Shown in pieces: positions 1 to 4,005 of a DNA stretch of 6,778 nt. This DNA is from CAYLZO01 sp964387775 (lineage in GTDB: Bacteria > Chloroflexota > Anaerolineae > JAAYZQ01). Each line of letters begins with the position of its first letter. The first letter of the stretch is position 1. The stretch spans positions 1-6,778 of the forward strand of contig CAYLZO010000263.1 in assembly GCA_964387775.1 (NCBI GenBank), read 5' to 3'. The position numbers and the translations under genes are program-made. The notes below the pieces were generated by a model that searched no databases, was not told the DNA's origin, and was given only the letters and a program-made list of their open reading frames with translations.

Positions 1-155
1 CCGCCGACCAGCGCCGCGCCCTCCTCGACCGCTACGGCGTGCGCTACGTGCTGGCGAAGAATGGTGCAACCCGCTTGGACCTGAGAGCGGCGGGATTGAC
101 AACTGTCTGGTCAGACAGCAATGCCATACTCTATCAGGTGGAGAGCGTTCCATGA
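1..155 (+). CDS. C-terminal end of a probable GT-C-like membrane protein (5' truncated)
   Basis: The frame that begins at base 3 is open and ends at TGA 153-155, giving 50 residues. They start with a helix-like stretch and the pattern RYGVRYVLAK, and end in a short beta-like tail (NAILYQVESVP). This 'Leu-rich helix, xYxVxYV/L strand, variable loop, N-x-A-I-L/F-x-V tail' also closes the gene at 2407-4005 (QLDYLFYGPQ ... DYAIFEVV). I infer that this gene is of that same type: a many-helix membrane protein ending in a soluble extracytoplasmic domain. The stop overlaps the next start as ATGA, so the two genes are probably co-transcribed and translationally coupled. The family call rests on a short tail only. 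The coding frame itself is secure because it runs exactly into the overlap. Confidence 0.7.
   Translation, partial: ADQRRALLDRYGVRYVLAKNGATRLDLRAAGLTTVWSDSNAILYQVESVP
136..144 (+). promoter_or_regulatory. Ribosome binding site for the first YfhO-like gene
   Basis: AGGTGGAGA lies 7 bases before ATG 152, inside the 3' end of the preceding gene. It is a purine-rich Shine-Dalgarno-like stretch at normal spacing and supports ATG 152 as the start, along with the ATGA overlap. Confidence 0.55.
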
Positions 156-2410
156 ACTTCGGCACCTGGTTCCGCTCCCGCGATGCACGTTATACGGCCT
201 TCGCTGCTAGCCTGGCTCTCTTCTTCCTGTTGCCAGCCCTGGCACAGCCATCTCAGCTCCTCTACCCCAGCTGGTCCGAGTTCAGCGACTTGCGCTTGAT
301 CCATTGGCCCAAGGTCCTGCTGCTTCGTCATTCCCTGAGCCAGGGGCAGGGTTGGCCCTTGTGGTCGCCCTATGCCCTCAGCGGACAGCCTCTGGCTGCC
401 AATCAACTCGCCATGCTCTTCTATCCCCCCGCCCTGGTCCTCCTGGTCGGTCCTGTGACCTGGTCCTTCACGGTCTTCTATGCACTACACTTAGCCTGGG
501 CCGCTATTGGCACATACTATTTCACACGCGCTCTCGGCCGCTCACCCGAGTCAGCGCTGCTTGCCGCCGGTATCTTTGTCCTTAATGGTAAACTAGTGGC
601 CCACACTGTCATCGGCCACCTTAGCCTAGTGGCTGCTCTGGCATGGCTGCCGTGGGCCATGGCTTTCCTCCATCACACCTTGGAACAGCACAGCACCGGC
701 TTTGCCTTGCTGACCGGCGTCGCGCTCGCTGCCCAACTTACGACCCATACCTACGCCCTGGTCTACACCGCCTACGGGTTGTTCTTCTACGCCGCGCTCT
801 ATCTGCTGCTAGTTCCCGGCGATGTGCGCCAGCGCGGACTGGCTGCCCTGCACGTACTGCCACGCCTGGCCCTGGTGCCCTGGGTGGCGATCCTGCTGGG
901 CGCTATCCAGTTCCTGCCCTTGCTGGAGATGGCCGACCACAGCAATCGTGCCTTCAACTTTGCCCAGGCCACGCGTTTTTCCCTGTCGCCGTTACACACC
1001 CTGACCGGTCTGCTCCTGCCCAGCGCCAACGTCGGCCACGAGTGGATCATCTATCCCGGCCTGTTGACCCTCGCCCTGGCGGCGTTGGCCTGGCCACTGC
1101 GAAGCCAGCGCCCGGTGTTGATCCTGGGCTTGCTGAGCGCTGCCGGCGTGCTCCTGTCCCTGGGCGAACACACCCCCTTCTACCACCTGGTCTACATCCT
1201 CCTGCCTGGTGTGAGCTGGCTGCGTACCCCCGCGCGCCTCTGGTTTTTTGTCAGCCTGGGGCTGGCCGTCCTGGCCGCTCATGGCCTGGAAACCTGGGCT
1301 GAACTGTGGCGGCGCCCGGGGCGTCATCGGCTTCGGCCCATCCTAGTCGCCGGTGCGGGCTTTGCCTTGCTTTTGGGTGTAGGCGTGATGCTCACCCTCA
1401 ACCAGCGGGGCCGGGGTACCTGGGGCCTGGCCGTCTTTGGCCCATTGAGCGGCCTGGTACTGCTATGGGGCCTCCGCCACCATCGCTCCCTTCGCCACCT
1501 GGCTGTCCTAGCCCTGCTGCTGCTTGCTGCCGATCTGGTGAGCTTTGACTACACTCTGCTCCGCCTGACGCCTCGTGAAAAACTGTTGGCCCAGGGCCGC
1601 GAGGCAGTCGAGTGGCTTGTCTCCCAACCAGGGATCTTTCGTACCTATTCACCCAGCTACAGCTTGCCCCAGCCCGTCGCTGCCGGGGCGGGCCTGGCTC
1701 AGATCGATGGTGTGGAACCGGTCCATCTGGCTGACTATGACCGATTCTTGGCCCTAGTCGGCGGCTACGAGTCAGCTTCCTTCTCCGTGACTCTCCCACC
1801 TTTCCCCGAGGGCGTGCCCTTGGACGAGGCCCACCGCGACGCCGTGCCAAACCTGCGCCTGCTGGGCTTGCTCGACGGGCGCTACGTGGCTACGGCCTTT
1901 CCCCTGGATCTGCCAGGCCTCGCTCTCGTCTGGCAGGAGGGTGACACCTGGATCTATGAAAACAAGCAAGCACTGTCCCGCGCTTTCGTCGTCCACCAAG
2001 TCGAGCCGGTCGCCGTTGGGAAAGGCTGGCAACGGTTGGTCAGCCTGGATCCCGCTCGGATTGCTCTCGTTGAGGGGGGGGCAGGCCTCGATGGCACAAA
2101 GCAGCCAACTCCGGCGCAGGTCCTGGAACAGTCGCCCAACCGCTTGGTCATCGAGGCCGAACTGGATGCACCGGGTTTTCTCGTCCTGGCTGAAATCTGG
2201 TATCCCGGCTGGCAGGCCCGGGACAACGGGCGCGAGGTTGCCATCCACCGTGCCAATGCCGTGCTGCGCGGCGTCTATTTGGACGTCGGCTCCCACACCG
2301 TCGAGTTCGACTACCGCCCGTGGTCGGTACGCGCAGGCGCGATCGTGTCGGGGATCACCGCCGTGGGCTTGCTGTGTTTCGCTGCCATTCGGCGTTGGAG
2401 GCTATCGTGA
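152..2410 (+). CDS. YfhO-like polytopic membrane protein, putative GT-C glycosyltransferase (752 aa)
   Basis: This is a long membrane protein of the bacterial YfhO type. A first helix (about residues 15-32) is followed by an outer loop with D46, a candidate GT-C catalytic Asp, and the hallmark WPLWSPY (68-74), SGQPLAAN (77-84) and FYPP (90-93). Many hydrophobic helices follow. A second hallmark is GEHTPFY (338-344) followed by LRTPARLW (357-364). From about residue 485 an extracytoplasmic domain begins, containing WYPGWQA (683-689), HTVEFDYRP and a last helix at about 727-746. Known family role: Bacillus YfhO transfers a sugar from a polyprenyl-phosphate carrier to lipoteichoic acid outside the cell. 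I infer the same chemistry with unknown substrates. The length is normal for the family. Start ATG 152 has a Shine-Dalgarno and overlaps the previous stop. The gene is paralogous to 4002-6410 but has none of its 7-bp repeats. An eight-G run at 2074-2081 is a possible slippage site. Confidence 0.9.
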   Translation: MNFGTWFRSRDARYTAFAASLALFFLLPALAQPSQLLYPSWSEFSDLRLIHWPKVLLLRHSLSQGQGWPLWSPYALSGQPLAANQLAMLFYPPALVLLVGPVTWSFTVFYALHLAWAAIGTYYFTRALGRSPESALLAAGIFVLNGKLVAHTVIGHLSLVAALAWLPWAMAFLHHTLEQHSTGFALLTGVALAAQLTTHTYALVYTAYGLFFYAALYLLLVPGDVRQRGLAALHVLPRLALVPWVAILLGAIQFLPLLEMADHSNRAFNFAQATRFSLSPLHTLTGLLLPSANVGHEWIIYPGLLTLALAALAWPLRSQRPVLILGLLSAAGVLLSLGEHTPFYHLVYILLPGVSWLRTPARLWFFVSLGLAVLAAHGLETWAELWRRPGRHRLRPILVAGAGFALLLGVGVMLTLNQRGRGTWGLAVFGPLSGLVLLWGLRHHRSLRHLAVLALLLLAADLVSFDYTLLRLTPREKLLAQGREAVEWLVSQPGIFRTYSPSYSLPQPVAAGAGLAQIDGVEPVHLADYDRFLALVGGYESASFSVTLPPFPEGVPLDEAHRDAVPNLRLLGLLDGRYVATAFPLDLPGLALVWQEGDTWIYENKQALSRAFVVHQVEPVAVGKGWQRLVSLDPARIALVEGGAGLDGTKQPTPAQVLEQSPNRLVIEAELDAPGFLVLAEIWYPGWQARDNGREVAIHRANAVLRGVYLDVGSHTVEFDYRPWSVRAGAIVSGITAVGLLCFAAIRRWRLS
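2074..2081 (+). repeat. Eight-G homopolymer inside the first YfhO-like gene
   Basis: Eight consecutive G bases cover part of the codons for E641, G642 and G643, in a linker before the YPGW domain. Loss of one G would shift translation into a frame that stays open to base 2504. Gain of one G would end translation at TGA 2191-2193. The run is long enough to be a slippage or sequencing-error site, but a single read cannot show that it varies. Confidence 0.8.
2397..2401 (+). promoter_or_regulatory. Strong Shine-Dalgarno that fixes the GTG 2407 start
   Basis: GGAGG lies 5 bases before GTG 2407, inside the last codons of the preceding gene. This decides the start: the frame is also open upstream to an ATG at 2320, but that would give 29 extra Arg-rich, non-membrane residues and an 91-base overlap. 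The GTG gives a compact GTGA overlap. Confidence 0.75.
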
Positions 2411-4005
2411 GGCATGGCGAGTTGCGCTGGCTGCTGCTCGCCTCGCTAGGCATTCTTCTTTTTGCCAGCCTGCCGACGATTTACGCCTGGCAACTGGCAG
2501 ATGACGATCACGTATTTACGGGCTTTGTTTATAACACCGAGGATGGCAATTCTTACATCGCAAAGATGCGCCTCGGAGGGAGAGGGCACTGGATGTTCCG
2601 CCTTCCGTTCACGACCGAAGCGCATCGAGGTGCCTGGCTATACACTTTTCACCTATTACTGGGCAAGGCGGCTGCTACCCTGGGGCTATCCTTCCAACTG
2701 ACTTATCATCTAGCGCGGCTTGTATTGGGTTTGGGTCTTCTTCTCACGATATATGTGTTTATCGCACGCTTTATGCCTGACGTGACCTCGCGCCGGCTGG
2801 CCTGGGTTTTGGTCACCCTGGGCAGCGGAATGGGCTGGCTGTTGATCCTGCTTGGGACCACGAATTGGCTGGGAAATCTACCCCTGGACTTTTGGGTTCC
2901 TGAAGCCTACGTCTTTCTGGTCATCTTTAACTTCCCCCATCTGGCACTTGCAGAAATGGCGCTTCTGTGGGCCTTGCTCCTGCTTATGGAAGCTTTGACC
3001 AGAAACAGCGTGTGGCATGCCGCCCTCGCCGGCCTCTCGGCTCTGGTCATGACCATGATCGTACCTTTCTACCCCATAGCACTGGCGGGGATCGTGGGTA
3101 CCTACCTGGTATTCGTGACCATATATGAGCGGCGCGTACCCTGGCGTGAGATCGGCCTGACAAGCTTAATGGGATTGTTCACCCTGCCGGTGGTACTTTA
3201 TAGTGTTTGGTTGACTTTCAGCGAGCCCGTATATCGCACTTGGGCTGGCCAGCTACAGATCAGGTCGCCACATCCTCTGCACTATGTCCTCGGCTATCTG
3301 CCGCTGCTGCTCCCTGCAGTGTGGGGATTAGTGGCCTTCCTTGGGCAAAAAGAACAGACGGGGGGTGCGAACGTCCTCGGACCAACCAGATACCTACCAA
3401 TTGCCTGGCTGGTCGCGGTCCCCTTACTCGTCTATATGCCGTTCGTCTCGCAGAGACGGTTGATTGTGCTGGTCCAAGTTCCCTTGGCCATTTTGGCAGC
3501 CATGGGTTTGCAGACCTGGTTCGTAGCAAAACGATGGCTGATCATTACCTATGTCGCCATCAGCAGCCTGAGTATCGTTCTGTTGATTGTAGGAATTATG
3601 GGACCCATCCACCGGCGAGAAGTCCCGATATATCGCTCGGGCGCCGAGATAGAAACCTTGGAATGGCTAGCAGCTTACGCCAAGCCAGGTGAGGCAGTCC
3701 TTGCCACCTTTGACGTCGGTAACGTGATCCCAGCGAGGACAGATCTGATCGTGTTTGCCGGACATGGACCTGAGACAATCCAGAGTGGCGAGAAAAAAAC
3801 GATGATCTATCGTTTCTTCCAAAGTGGAACTACCGATTTGTGGCGTCAATCCCTTTTGAGGGAGCACCAACTGGATTATCTCTTCTATGGCCCACAGGAG
3901 CGAGCCCTGGGCGCTTGGGATCCGACCACAGCTCCCTATCTTTCGCCCGTTTATGTAGAGAACGACTATGCCATCTTTGAGGTAGTTGGACTAGTCCAGC
4001 CATGA
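2407..4005 (+). CDS. GT-C-like polytopic membrane protein with C-terminal extracytoplasmic domain (532 aa)
   Basis: A first helix (about residues 8-28) is followed by an outer loop with an acidic pair, E45-D46, in NTEDGNSYIAKMR, then FTTEAHRGAWLY (68-79). This placement of acidic residues after helix 1 is typical of GT-C glycosyltransferases that use lipid-phosphate sugars, and D46 is my candidate catalytic residue. Around ten further helices follow, with a conserved-looking VPEAYVFL...NFPHLAL block near 164-181. From about residue 415 a soluble C-terminal domain carries DVGNVIPART and FAGHGPETI. I recognise the general type from Chloroflexota-like genomes but know no named function or symbol, so 'glycosyltransferase' is inference. 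The GTG start has GGAGG at 5 bases. The gene overlaps both YfhO-like neighbours by 4 bases. Its DNA is visibly less GC-rich: the line at 3541-3600 has 25 of 60 G+C, against 49 of 60 at 5221-5280 in the next gene. It may have a different history. Confidence 0.85.
   Translation: MRHGELRWLLLASLGILLFASLPTIYAWQLADDDHVFTGFVYNTEDGNSYIAKMRLGGRGHWMFRLPFTTEAHRGAWLYTFHLLLGKAAATLGLSFQLTYHLARLVLGLGLLLTIYVFIARFMPDVTSRRLAWVLVTLGSGMGWLLILLGTTNWLGNLPLDFWVPEAYVFLVIFNFPHLALAEMALLWALLLLMEALTRNSVWHAALAGLSALVMTMIVPFYPIALAGIVGTYLVFVTIYERRVPWREIGLTSLMGLFTLPVVLYSVWLTFSEPVYRTWAGQLQIRSPHPLHYVLGYLPLLLPAVWGLVAFLGQKEQTGGANVLGPTRYLPIAWLVAVPLLVYMPFVSQRRLIVLVQVPLAILAAMGLQTWFVAKRWLIITYVAISSLSIVLLIVGIMGPIHRREVPIYRSGAEIETLEWLAAYAKPGEAVLATFDVGNVIPARTDLIVFAGHGPETIQSGEKKTMIYRFFQSGTTDLWRQSLLREHQLDYLFYGPQERALGAWDPTTAPYLSPVYVENDYAIFEVVGLVQP

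Noticed and set aside
1398..1850. 150-codon open frame on the minus strand
   Set aside because: It lies wholly inside the YfhO-like gene, is Arg/Gly/Pro-rich with no recognisable motif, and is the kind of open antisense frame expected from GC-rich coding DNA.
2320..2406. Upstream ATG start for the middle gene
   Set aside because: It would add 29 Arg-rich residues encoded within the preceding gene. GTG 2407 has GGAGG at 5 bases and a GTGA overlap, and starts just before the first helix.
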